From Halomonas halmophila (GTDB lineage: Bacteria > Pseudomonadota > Gammaproteobacteria > Pseudomonadales > Halomonadaceae): DNA of 64,000 nucleotides. Under the pieces are notes generated by a model. The model had not been told where the DNA came from, searched no databases, and worked only from the letters and a program-made list of their open reading frames with translations. The stretch is from assembly GCF_006540005.1 (NCBI RefSeq), contig NZ_BJOC01000019.1:62001-126000 (forward strand), written 5' to 3'. This document shows, piece after piece, positions 18,341-31,870 of this stretch (positions are counted from its first letter, which is position 1; every line of letters starts with the position of its first letter). Both the position numbers and the translations under genes were made by a program.

Positions 18341-19387
18341 ATGGCACGCAGCGGTGTGCGATACGAGGATGTACAACGCGCCATCGACGCCCTGATGGCA
18401 CGCGGGGAAGCCCCCAGCGTGCACAAGATTCGTGAAGCCCTGGGCACAGGCAGCTTCACGACCATCAGCGAACACTTGCGCGAATGGCGCCGGCTGCGCG
18501 AGGAAAACCGCGATGTTCCGCCTCCTCAGGGCATGCCCACCGAGCTTCAGGCACTGGCCGAAGCGCTGTGGAGCCAGGCCCAGGAAGCCGCCAATGACGC
18601 CCTGGTGCATTATCGCCAGGAAGCCGATACCCGCGTGGAAGAGGCCCATCAGCAGGTTGCCGGGGCCGAGCGCCGTGCCGAGGACGCCGAACAGCGAGAA
18701 GCCGCCCTGTCCTCGCGCCTGACGGAACTCGATCAGCGTCTCGATGAGCGGACCCGTGAACAGGCGCAACTACAGGCCGAACACGATGCCCTGCAGGAGC
18801 GGCTGACCCGCGCGCAACAAGAGGTCGAGACCCTCCAGTCGCGATTGGAGGCCGCCAGACAGGAAGCCCGTGAGCAGGAGCAGGCCCACCAGCAGGCACT
18901 GGAAGCGCTGCAAACGAGCCTCGAGCAACGCCTGCAGCAGGAAGAGGAGCGCAATGAAAGCGCCGAGGCTCGCCTCATGGGCCTGCTGGATGAGGCCCGA
19001 CAGGAGCGCCAGGCGGCCGAGAAGGCCCATGCCGGACGCGAACAGCGGCTCGAGCGTCAGCTGGAAGATGTCCGGGCACAGCACAAGGCCCGCGAACAGG
19101 AGCTGTCCGAGGCCCAGCAGGCGCGACACGAGGCCGAACGGGCCCAAGTCACGGCACAGGAAAGAGAAACTGAGCTGCAGCGGCAGAATGAAGAACTGGC
19201 CGGGCGTATTACCGAACGCGATCGCCAGCTGGCCGAGCAGGCCGAACACTGGCAACAACGCGAGCAGCAGATGGAGGAGCGGCTATGGGCTTCGCTGGAA
19301 GCCTTGCGCAGCGAGTGGCGGGATGCGCGGGAGCGAGCCGAGGATACAACGGACTCACCTGCTCCGGAACGCGAGGACCCCGCCTGA
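18341..19387 (+). CDS. KfrA-like DNA-binding coiled-coil protein
   Basis: A 348-aa protein. The N-terminal domain (about residues 1-65; VRYEDVQRAIDALMARGEAPSV, GTGSFTTISEHLREWR) matches the KfrA_N DNA-binding domain. From about residue 75 to the end it is an almost unbroken Gln/Glu/Arg/Ala-rich heptad coiled coil. KfrA on plasmid RK2 binds DNA through the N-terminus and self-assembles through the tail. ATG 18341 has AGGAGATC upstream. The gene is divergent from a tyrosine recombinase, sharing a palindrome-rich control region. The role on a chromosome is unknown; nucleoid organisation or recombinase control are possible. Confidence 0.82.
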   Translation: MARSGVRYEDVQRAIDALMARGEAPSVHKIREALGTGSFTTISEHLREWRRLREENRDVPPPQGMPTELQALAEALWSQAQEAANDALVHYRQEADTRVEEAHQQVAGAERRAEDAEQREAALSSRLTELDQRLDERTREQAQLQAEHDALQERLTRAQQEVETLQSRLEAARQEAREQEQAHQQALEALQTSLEQRLQQEEERNESAEARLMGLLDEARQERQAAEKAHAGREQRLERQLEDVRAQHKAREQELSEAQQARHEAERAQVTAQERETELQRQNEELAGRITERDRQLAEQAEHWQQREQQMEERLWASLEALRSEWRDARERAEDTTDSPAPEREDPA

Positions 19388-19415
19388 ACGGGACCGGCTC
19401 GCGCGAGCGGATGGA

Positions 19416-19447
19416 TGCCTGCCGCGGCCACCCGGCCACGGCAGGCA
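19416..19447. terminator. Bidirectional hairpin between kfrA-like and nfuA
   Basis: TGCCTGCCG (19416-19424) and CGGCAGGCA (19439-19447) form a 9-bp stem, with an inner GGCC/GGCC pair. It sits in the 67-nt gap between two convergent genes, the usual place for a shared terminator. T-runs are absent. Confidence 0.6.
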
Positions 19448-19454
19448 CCGGGTC

Positions 19455-20042
19455 TCAATAGTAGGCGTTGGTGGTATCCGTGTGGTCGGTGATGTCCCGG
19501 ATGCCGCTGAGCTCTGGAATACGTTCCTTCAGGGTCTTCTCGACGCCATCCTTGAGCGTGATGTCCACGGCAGCACAGCCCTGGCACCCGCCGCCGAAGG
19601 ACAGCACGGCGACCTGCTCCTCGGTCAGCTGCACCAGGCGGACCTCACCGCCATGCGCCGCCAGACCGGGATTGATCTCGCTGTGCAGGACATAATTGAC
19701 CTGATCCTCGAGCGGGCTGTCGGCATTGACCTTCGGCATCTTGGCATTGGGCGCCTTGATCGTCAGCTGGCCGCCCATGCGGTCGGCGTTGAAGTCGACC
19801 ACGGCCTCTTCGAGGAAGGGCACGCTGTTGCTGTCGAGATAGACGGCAATCTTCTCGAGTTCGAGCCGCTCATCGCTGGGCTCTTCCTCGCCGGGCCGGC
19901 AATAGGCCAGGCAGGTCTCGGCGTAGGGCGTACCCGGTTGGGTGATGAAAATACGCACAGCGATACCTTCGACGTTCTGCTTGGCCAGCAGCTCGGCAAG
20001 GTAATCCTGGGCACTGTCGGTGATCTGGATGCTGTCACTCAT
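19455..20042 (-). CDS. nfuA: Fe-S biogenesis protein NfuA
   Basis: A 195-aa carrier delivering [4Fe-4S] clusters to apo-proteins, important under oxidative stress or iron shortage. The N-terminal degenerate A-type domain covers about residues 1-95, and the Nfu domain follows with the cluster-binding CxxC in [23 protein letters not shown] near residue 150. Length and organisation match E. coli NfuA (191 aa). It is probably transcribed alone. Fe-S enzymes in this window that could depend on it include the sulfite reductase at 25.5 kb. Confidence 0.95.
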   Translation of the reverse strand: MSDSIQITDSAQDYLAELLAKQNVEGIAVRIFITQPGTPYAETCLAYCRPGEEEPSDERLELEKIAVYLDSNSVPFLEEAVVDFNADRMGGQLTIKAPNAKMPKVNADSPLEDQVNYVLHSEINPGLAAHGGEVRLVQLTEEQVAVLSFGGGCQGCAAVDITLKDGVEKTLKERIPELSGIRDITDHTDTTNAYY

Positions 20043-20299
20043 GATGCTCTCACTGGTCTGGCCCCGACCCGGGACGAAGTGGACGGATGCGAGTCAGGAT
20101 ATCGGTGTTTTCCCTCATGGTAAGCGAGCCTTGCCGCCAAGACAATCCCGAGTGTTTTGGTGGGTCTTTCCCACCCTGCCGCTGACGCCCGGCATTTGCT
20201 ACCATGTTGCACCATCCGGCTCCCCGCACAGGGCGAATGCCGCATGACACAGCCCATAACAACGCTCGATTCACGACCTCCCGGAGATCTTCCCGACTC

Positions 20300-24000
<3,701 letters not shown>

Positions 24001-24001
<1 letters not shown>

Positions 24002-25365
24002 TGGCCGGGAGTGCCACCAGACGTGATACGCCCCGCCTGCTGCCCGAAGGCAAGCGGCGGCGTACCATCCTGCGCATCGCCCTGCCGATCATTGGCGGCA
24101 TGCTCAGCCAGAGCCTGCTGAATCTGATCGATGCCGCCATGGTCGGCATGCTCGGCGCGGTCCCGCTGGCCGGCGTGGGCATCGGCGGCTATGCCATTTT
24201 TCTGGTCACGGCCGTGGTCTTCGGCCTGTCATCCGGTGTGCAGGCTCAGACGGCCCGGCGGCATGGCGAGCAGGCCTGGGGCGATCGCGGACAGGCCCTG
24301 AATGCCGGGCTGCTGATAGCCCTGGCGATCACCCTGCCCTTGACCCTGCTGTGTCTGTGGCAAGCGTCCCCCCTGCTGGCAATGATCAACCAGGATCCGG
24401 CGGTGCAGGCCGATGCCGTGGCCTACTTCCGCTGGCGAGTGGTGTCGCTGGCGCCCGTGGCCTTGATCTTCTGCTTTCGCGGCTTCTGGAACGGCATTCA
24501 GCGCACCGGCCTGTATCTGCGCATCATGCTGGTGATGCATGTGATCAATATCGTGACCAGTGCCGGCTTGATCTTCGGCCTGTTCGGACTGCCCGCCATG
24601 GGGGCGTCCGGTGCCGGTGCCGGTACCACCCTGTCGCTGTTCGCGGGACTGGCCCTCTGGGCCGCCTACAGCCTGCGCCATGCCACCGCGAGCGGTTTTC
24701 TGGGCGGCTGGCCCCCGCTCGGCACCCTGACGACCACGCTGAGGCTCGCCGTGCCGCATTCCTTCCAGCAGATCTGGTTCGCGGCGGGCTATGCGGCGCT
24801 GTTCTGGATCCTCGGACAGATCGGTACCGCCAGCGTGGCGGTCGGCCATGTGCTGGTCAATCTGTCCTTGATGCTGATACTGCCCGGCGTCGGGCTCGGC
24901 ATGGCCGCCATGAGCCTGGTCGGCCAGTCACTCGGTCGCCAGGATCATCGGGACGCCACGCGCTGGGGCTGGGACGTGGTGCGCGTGGCCATTGTCTGTC
25001 TGCTCGTCCTCGGGGGGCCGCTGGTGGTGTTTCCCGAGCGCGTGCTGGGCTGGTTCCTGCATGACTCCGCCCTGATCGCCATGGGGCATCTGCCGCTGCA
25101 GTTGACGGCCCTGATGATCGTCATGGATGCCGCGGCCCTGGTGCTGGCCCAGGCGCTGCTGGGCGCCGGTGCCAATCGCACCGTCATGCTGACCACCCTG
25201 GGGCTGCAGTGGCTTCTCTTCCTGCCGCTGGCATGGTGGGTCGGTGTCCAGCAGGAATTCGGCCTCATCGGCATCTGGTGGCTACAATTGGCCTATCGTG
25301 GCCTCCACTCCCTGTGGTTTGCCATCATCTGGCAACGCCAGCGCTGGACGACGGTGGTGGTATGA
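24001..25365 (+). CDS. MATE family efflux transporter
   Basis: A 454-aa inner-membrane antiporter of the multidrug and toxic-compound extrusion type, usually driven by Na+ or H+. About 12 hydrophobic helices occur in two halves; the first starts with IALPIIGGMLSQSLLNLIDAAMVG, the family's opening helix, and the second half repeats the pattern (RLAVPHSFQQIWFAAGYAALF). The ATG overlaps the metH stop as TGATG, so the two may be co-transcribed. The first ~25 residues are Arg-rich and cytoplasmic. The substrate is unknown. Confidence 0.92.
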
Positions 25366-25529
25366 GGGACAACGTCGACCGCCGATGACGGCGCCACCCG
25401 GCCATGGCCGGGCAGACACTCTCATTCCATTTCGAATATGAAATATGCACATTTATTCTTTTATCGTATAAAGCTCGGCCGGTAGACTAGTCGCAACCGT
25501 GCCACTTCCCTATCGAAGGAAGGCGTCGA

Positions 25530-27182
25530 ATGTATCGCTATGACAACCATGATCAGACCCTGGTAGATGAACGCGTCGCGCAGTTCCGCGATCAGATGCG
25601 CCGCTACCTGGAAGGCAAGATCAGCGACGAGGAGTTTCTGCCGCTGCGCGTGCAGAACGGCCTCTATGTGCAACGCTATGCGCCCATGCTGCGTATCGCC
25701 ATCCCTTACGGCATGCTGGCGTCCTACCAGCTGCGCAAGCTCGGCGAGATCGCCGCACGCTATGACCGTGGCTACGGGCACTTCACCACGCGCACCAACC
25801 TGCAGCTGAACTGGCCGAAGATGGAGGATGTTCCCGACATCCTCGCCGACCTGGCGAGCGTGCAGATGCACGCCATCCAGACCAGCGGCAATGACATCCG
25901 CAACACCACCACCGACCAGTTCTCCGGCATTGCCGCCGACGAGGACGTCGATCCGCGCCCCTGGTGCGAGCTGATCCGTCAGTGGTCGACCTTCCACCCG
26001 GAGTTTGCCTACCTGCCGCGCAAGTTCAAGATCGCCGTTACCGGCGCCGAGGAAGACCGCGCGGCCATCCAGGTACACGATGTCGGCCTGCGTTTCTGGC
26101 GCAACGAGGACGGCGACGTGCGGGTCAAGGTACTGGCCGGCGGCGGTCTCGGTCGCACGCCGATGATCGGCAGCGTGATCCACGAGGATCTGCCCTGGCA
26201 GCATCTGCTAACCTATCTGGAGGCCCTGGTCCGGGTCTACAACCAGTTCGGCCGCCGCGACAACAAGTTCAAGGCGCGCATCAAGATTCTGGTCAAGGCG
26301 CTGGGCGCCGATGAGTTTCGCCGCCGGGTCGAGGAAGAATGGGCCCACCTCAAGGACGGCCCTCAGACCCTGACCGACGAGGCCATCACTGCCGTGGCCG
26401 ACCACTTCGTCGAGCCACCGCGTCGCGCGGTTGCCGAAGCGGCCATCCAGCACTATGAACAGATGCGCGCGGACAACCGTGCCTTTGCTCGCTTCGTCAC
26501 CAACAACGTGACGGATCACAAGGTGCCCGGCTACAAGGCCGTGACCCTGTCGCTCAAGCGCCATGATCACTCGCCGGGTGACGTCACCTCGGACGACATG
26601 AGTGCCGTCGCCGACCTGGCGGATGAGTTCGGCTATGGCGAGCTGCGCGTCACCCACGAGCAGAACCTGGTGCTCACCGATGTGCCCGTCGACCAGATGG
26701 AGGCGCTCTGGCAACGCCTGGAAGAGCTCGACATGGCCAACCCGACCGTGGGCACGCTCGCCGACCTGATCTGCTGCCCCGGCGGGGACTACTGCTCGCT
26801 GGCCAATGCCAAGTCGATCCCGGTGGCGCAGGAAATCCAGCAACGCTTCGAGGACCTGGACTTCCTCTACGACCTGGGCCCGCTGGAACTCAATATCTCG
26901 GGCTGCATGAATGCCTGTGGCCACCACCATGTGGGCCACATCGGCATCCTCGGGGTCGACAAGAAAGGCGAGGAGTACTATCAGATCTCGCTGGGCGGCA
27001 GTCAGGGCAATGAGTCGTCCCTGGGCAAGATCCTCGGTCCCTCCTTCTATCGTGAAGATGTGACCAATGTCATCGACAAGCTGCTGAAGGTCTATGTTGG
27101 CGAGCGCAACCCGGACGAGACCTTCCTCGACACCTATCGACGCATCGGAATGAAACCCTTCAAGGAGCATGTGTATGCCTGA
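25530..27182 (+). CDS. cysI: Assimilatory nitrite/sulfite reductase, hemoprotein CysI type
   Basis: A 550-aa siroheme and [4Fe-4S] enzyme reducing sulfite to sulfide (six electrons) for cysteine synthesis. The cluster cysteines C416, C422, C459 and C463 lie in CCPGGDYC and GCMNACG. The substrate-side motif THFTTRTNLQLNW is present as GHFTTRTNLQLNW. It is followed with 8 nt overlap by a DUF934 gene, as in pseudomonads, where this pair replaces the E. coli cysJI arrangement. No flavoprotein subunit is encoded here, so electrons probably come from ferredoxin or another donor. The AT-rich 164-nt region upstream probably holds the promoter. Confidence 0.93.
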   Translation: MYRYDNHDQTLVDERVAQFRDQMRRYLEGKISDEEFLPLRVQNGLYVQRYAPMLRIAIPYGMLASYQLRKLGEIAARYDRGYGHFTTRTNLQLNWPKMEDVPDILADLASVQMHAIQTSGNDIRNTTTDQFSGIAADEDVDPRPWCELIRQWSTFHPEFAYLPRKFKIAVTGAEEDRAAIQVHDVGLRFWRNEDGDVRVKVLAGGGLGRTPMIGSVIHEDLPWQHLLTYLEALVRVYNQFGRRDNKFKARIKILVKALGADEFRRRVEEEWAHLKDGPQTLTDEAITAVADHFVEPPRRAVAEAAIQHYEQMRADNRAFARFVTNNVTDHKVPGYKAVTLSLKRHDHSPGDVTSDDMSAVADLADEFGYGELRVTHEQNLVLTDVPVDQMEALWQRLEELDMANPTVGTLADLICCPGGDYCSLANAKSIPVAQEIQQRFEDLDFLYDLGPLELNISGCMNACGHHHVGHIGILGVDKKGEEYYQISLGGSQGNESSLGKILGPSFYREDVTNVIDKLLKVYVGERNPDETFLDTYRRIGMKPFKEHVYA

Positions 27183-27690
27183 ACAGCAACGCAGCCTGAT
27201 CGTGGATGGCTCGGTCGTGCCGGATGAGTGGACACGCCTCGATGCAGACGCCGAACGTCCGGCCGACGCCGCCGTGATCGTGCCGCTGGCCGATTGGCAG
27301 GCGGCGCGGGGGCCGGCCGTCGCGCCCCTTCTGGCCAGCGACACTGAGCTGACACGCGAACTCGCCGCCGAGTTGCTCGAGGCCCCCTTGATCGCCATCG
27401 ACTTTCCGAAATTCACCGATGGCCGCGGCTACAGCATCGCTCGTCTGCTGCGCGAGCGACATGGCTATGCAGGGCAGATCCGCGCGGTAGGTGACGTCCT
27501 GATCGACCAGCTGTTCTACATGTCGCGTTGCGGTTTCAACGCCTTCTCCCTGCGCGAGGACCAGATCGTCGAGGATGCCTTGAACGCCCTGGATACCTTC
27601 AGCCTCAGCTATCAGCCGGGTACCGACACCGGCGAGCCCTTGTTCCGTCGGCGCATGCGCGAAGCCGCCAGGCAACGCGACGTGGCCTGA
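27175..27690 (+). CDS. DUF934 family protein linked to sulfite reduction
   Basis: A 171-aa cytosolic protein of DUF934 (COG3749), commonly coupled to cysI. I chose ATG 27175, 8 nt after an AAGGAG site; ATG 27169 lies too near that site. The start overlaps the cysI stop by 8 nt, showing translational coupling. The family core is visible: IDFPKFTDGRGYSIARLLRERHGYAGQIRAVGDVLIDQLFYMSRCGFNAF. The function is not established; a role in electron delivery or assembly of the reductase is inferred from the fixed pairing. Confidence 0.9.
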   Translation: MPEQQRSLIVDGSVVPDEWTRLDADAERPADAAVIVPLADWQAARGPAVAPLLASDTELTRELAAELLEAPLIAIDFPKFTDGRGYSIARLLRERHGYAGQIRAVGDVLIDQLFYMSRCGFNAFSLREDQIVEDALNALDTFSLSYQPGTDTGEPLFRRRMREAARQRDVA

Positions 27691-27718
27691 ACGCGAGCCA
27701 GTAACCGCAGGTTGCAGG

Positions 27719-27756
27719 CCCGGAAGCCGGTCCACGAGGATCGGCTTCCGGGTTTT
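27719..27756 (+). terminator. Terminator after the sulfite reductase operon
   Basis: CCCGGAAGCCG (27719-27729) and CGGCTTCCGGG (27742-27752) make a perfect 11-bp stem followed by TTTT. It lies between convergent genes and may serve both strands, although the T-run favours the plus strand. Confidence 0.92.
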
Positions 27757-27782
27757 CACGGCTGCACGTCACCCGCCACTGC

Positions 27783-28376
27783 CTAGCCGCGCCGCTTTTG
27801 CTGGCGCTCCCGATTGGCCGCCCTGGCCCGCTCGCTCTTGCGCAGCATCACCCAGGTCGCGCCGATGCCACCATCGCCCTGTGTCGCCGATGTGTAGGCT
27901 TGAACCTCTTCCAGGGCACTCAGCCACTTGGCCAGATACGAACGCAGCACATTGGCTGCACTGTCGATCTCCCTGCCACGACCATGCACGATCAGCACCG
28001 AACGCAGATCACTCTCGCGCGCTTCGCGCACAAAGACCGGCAAGGCACGGCGACACTCTTCCAGTGGCCGGCGGAGTAGATGCAAGCTGGCCTGGGCCGG
28101 ATAGCCGCCATGGCGGAGGCGCTCGACGACACCTCGCTGAATGCCGTCGCGCCGCCATTCCAGGGGATCGAAGGGCGGCACCAGATCGACAAAATCATTG
28201 GACAGCCCCCAGCGCGTCTCATCCTCTGCCTCGGCATTCTGGCGTCGCGCCAGCTGGGCCTCACTGGGATCGGTTCGCGGCCGGCCTGGATCGGCGCGAT
28301 CCGTGCCGCTGCGCAATGGCTGAACGTCATCCATCAATGCCCGAAAATCCAGGTCTTCACGCTGTGACTCGGTCAT
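27783..28376 (-). CDS. Smr domain protein (SmrA/YdaL-like endonuclease family)
   Basis: A 197-aa cytosolic protein. The N-terminal ~80 residues are polar and probably disordered, then the Smr domain covers about 95-185 with LHLLRRPLEECRRAL (a variant of the LDLHG motif), SVLIVHGRGREIDSAANVLRSYLAKWL and the final VMLRK. Stand-alone Smr proteins of this type have nicking endonuclease activity in E. coli. ATG 28376 is preceded by GGAGGTG. The substitution in the LDLHG motif leaves activity uncertain. Confidence 0.88.
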   Translation of the reverse strand: MTESQREDLDFRALMDDVQPLRSGTDRADPGRPRTDPSEAQLARRQNAEAEDETRWGLSNDFVDLVPPFDPLEWRRDGIQRGVVERLRHGGYPAQASLHLLRRPLEECRRALPVFVREARESDLRSVLIVHGRGREIDSAANVLRSYLAKWLSALEEVQAYTSATQGDGGIGATWVMLRKSERARAANRERQQKRRG

Positions 28377-28519
28377 GGGACACCTCCGACAGGCACGTCA
28401 ACTGAAAGCTTGATCGCTTCATGTTAGCGTCAGCCTCCAATGGATCAAAGCCGTCCGATGAGGGAAATATGCCCCGCATGACCCTCTACTGCCCGGATTC
28501 GCATTACAGGGGTCTCTAG

Positions 28520-28942
28520 ATGCGTAAAGCGCTTCGCTATGGTGTCAGCGCCGGACTCGCCGCACCGCTGGTCATGGCTGCCGGGTTCTGGCTGGTGTGG
28601 TTGAGCCCCTGGACCTATGACCGCCCGCCCGCATTGCCCGAGGTGTCCGAGGGCCCGCACCAGGTCTTCGTCTATGGCACGCTGCGCCATGCCAGCGTGC
28701 GCTGGATCGTCTATGGTCGCGCCGGGTCTCCATCACCTGCCAAACTGAAGGGGTATGCGCGCAACGACCTGGACCTGAGCCGCGCCAAGGGCGCCAGCGT
28801 CGACGGTCTCCTGCTGACGGTCGATCGCCAGGAACTTCAGCAGCTGGATCGCTATGAACGCCTGGGGATCCGTTATTCGCGAGAACGCGTGGAGCTTGCC
28901 GATGGCCAGCAGGCCTGGGTCTACCAGCGCCTGGATGATTGA
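28520..28942 (+). CDS. Membrane-anchored gamma-glutamylcyclotransferase-like protein
   Basis: A 140-aa protein with an N-terminal hydrophobic anchor (about residues 9-30) and then an AIG2/GGCT fold: FVYGTLR near residue 50, and the acidic active-site region with LDRYERLG. Cytosolic relatives cyclise gamma-glutamyl groups to 5-oxoproline. The anchor, followed by a WLSPWTYDRPP stretch, would place the domain in the periplasm, which is unusual for the family. No ribosome site stands out at ATG 28520. Confidence 0.8.
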   Translation: MRKALRYGVSAGLAAPLVMAAGFWLVWLSPWTYDRPPALPEVSEGPHQVFVYGTLRHASVRWIVYGRAGSPSPAKLKGYARNDLDLSRAKGASVDGLLLTVDRQELQQLDRYERLGIRYSRERVELADGQQAWVYQRLDD

Positions 28943-29048
28943 CGTCCCGGGTATTGGCACCGATCAAATGACTTTTGTGGGATAGATAACGGTATAAATT
29001 CTGGTGGATGACATGACGTCAAGGCCCCTTGCCTGTAGGCTGATGCCC

Positions 29049-29510
29049 ATGGATAACGAACTGACATTGCTCGAGATGTTCACCCGTCTCTGCGCCGCCG
29101 CCGGACTGGCTCTGGTGCTGGGTTGCGAGCGAGAGTTCCGCCGCAAGCCCGCCGGCCTGCGCTCCCATATGCTGGTGGCCCTGGGGGCCGCGGCCTTCCT
29201 GCTGGTCGGGCTGGAAATCCTGTTTGCGACCGGCGAAGGCGACCCCTCGGCACGTATCGATCCGACGCGTATTGTCGAAGGTGTCATCGGCGGCATTGGC
29301 TTCCTCGGGGCCGGCAGCATCATTCGCAGTGGCACCAATGTGCAAGGCATCACCACCGGCGCCTCGATATGGCTGGCCGGTGCCATCGGTATCGCCGCCG
29401 GCGTTGGCGATCTGGCGCTGGCCGCCATGGTCACGCTGCTGGCCTTGATCATCATGACCGTACTGGGTGCCATCGAACGAGCCCTGCCCTGGCACAAGCG
29501 CGATGATTGA
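29049..29510 (+). CDS. MgtC/SapB family membrane protein
   Basis: A 153-aa inner-membrane protein with about four helices. It shows the MgtC N-domain signatures: GLALVLGCEREFRRKPAGLRSHMLVALGAAAFLL and GGIGFLGAGSIIRSGTNVQGITTGASIWLAGAIGIAAG. The C-terminal soluble domain of Salmonella MgtC is missing, so it resembles the shorter SapB type. The start is uncertain between ATG 29043 and 29049. The family is linked to Mg2+ limitation, acid and virulence; here only a general envelope or ion-stress role can be inferred. Confidence 0.9.
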   Translation: MDNELTLLEMFTRLCAAAGLALVLGCEREFRRKPAGLRSHMLVALGAAAFLLVGLEILFATGEGDPSARIDPTRIVEGVIGGIGFLGAGSIIRSGTNVQGITTGASIWLAGAIGIAAGVGDLALAAMVTLLALIIMTVLGAIERALPWHKRDD

Positions 29511-29594
29511 GCCTCCCGACAGGCTGTTGTAGGCCTCTGTGCCCCCGGCCTACAATGGCCGCATGCCGTTCGTCATCACCCATGAGGCCCTTCG

Positions 29595-30999
<1,405 letters not shown>

Positions 31000-31218
31000 C
31001 GAAGCGCTGCTGCATGGTCGTGAACAAGGCGCGACTGGTCGCCAGTACTGGCATTCGCAACACAGCGGAGAAGACGCCCGAACACGGCCAAAGCACTATA
31101 CATCCGAGTCCATGCGGATCTTGATCGGACTCGCGGCTGATTCAACACCGCCTGGGCAAGCACAGTCGTTTATCAATACCCTCTTAGCCCATTCGTTTAC
31201 AGCTGTCAGGAGAACCCC

Positions 31219-31860
31219 ATGACACGAGATATTGCCGACATTAGGCGCGACTACGAAGGTGGTCGGCTTGAAGAAGATCAGGTGCCCAACGAGCCCATGC
31301 CGCTGTTCGACGAGTGGCTGACCCTGGCACTGGATAGCGAAGGCGATGATGGCAATGTCATGACCCTGGCCACGGTCGACAGCCAGGGCATGCCGCATGC
31401 CCGCATCGTGCTGTTGAAGCAGGTCAGCGAGGCCGGTCTGGTGTTTTACACCAACTACCAGAGCCACAAGGGCAGCGAGCTGGCCAACTCGCCGCATGCC
31501 GCTCTGGTGTTCTGGTGGCCATCCCTGGGCCGTCAGGTGCGTGTCGAGGGGCCGGTCGAGAAGGTCAGCGCGGAGGAGTCCGACAACTACTTTGCCGGCC
31601 GCCCGCGTGCCAGCCAACTGGGCGCCTGGGTGGCGACCCAGAGTGTGGTGATCCCCGGTCGCAGTTGGCTCGAGGAACGCGAACAACGCTTCCAGCACGC
31701 CTACCAGGGCCAGGATATCCAGCGCCCCGGCCACTGGGGCGGTTATCGGGTCAAACCGGAGATGATCGAGTTCTGGCAGGGCCAGCCCAGCCGGCTGCAT
31801 GACCGCTTGCGCTACGAGCGGCGTGGCCACGGGTGGCAATGCTTCCGTCTGGCACCCTGA
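31219..31860 (+). CDS. pdxH: Pyridoxine/pyridoxamine 5'-phosphate oxidase
   Basis: A 213-aa FMN enzyme making pyridoxal 5'-phosphate, the last step of vitamin B6 synthesis and salvage. Family blocks include MTLATVDSQGMPHARIVLLK, GLVFYTNYQSHKGSELA, and the C-terminal PEMIEFWQGQPSRLHDRLRYER that binds FMN and substrate. AGGAG lies upstream of ATG 31219. The PLP product is needed by EctB in the same window. It converges with the acetyltransferase gene, leaving 10 nt between the stops. Confidence 0.97.
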   Translation: MTRDIADIRRDYEGGRLEEDQVPNEPMPLFDEWLTLALDSEGDDGNVMTLATVDSQGMPHARIVLLKQVSEAGLVFYTNYQSHKGSELANSPHAALVFWWPSLGRQVRVEGPVEKVSAEESDNYFAGRPRASQLGAWVATQSVVIPGRSWLEEREQRFQHAYQGQDIQRPGHWGGYRVKPEMIEFWQGQPSRLHDRLRYERRGHGWQCFRLAP

Positions 31861-31870
31861 CACCCGACGC

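Noticed and set aside
20043-20299. A cobalamin or SAM riboswitch upstream of metH
   Set aside because: I could not find the conserved B12-box or SAM-type core; the region shows only a ribosome site before ATG 20300.
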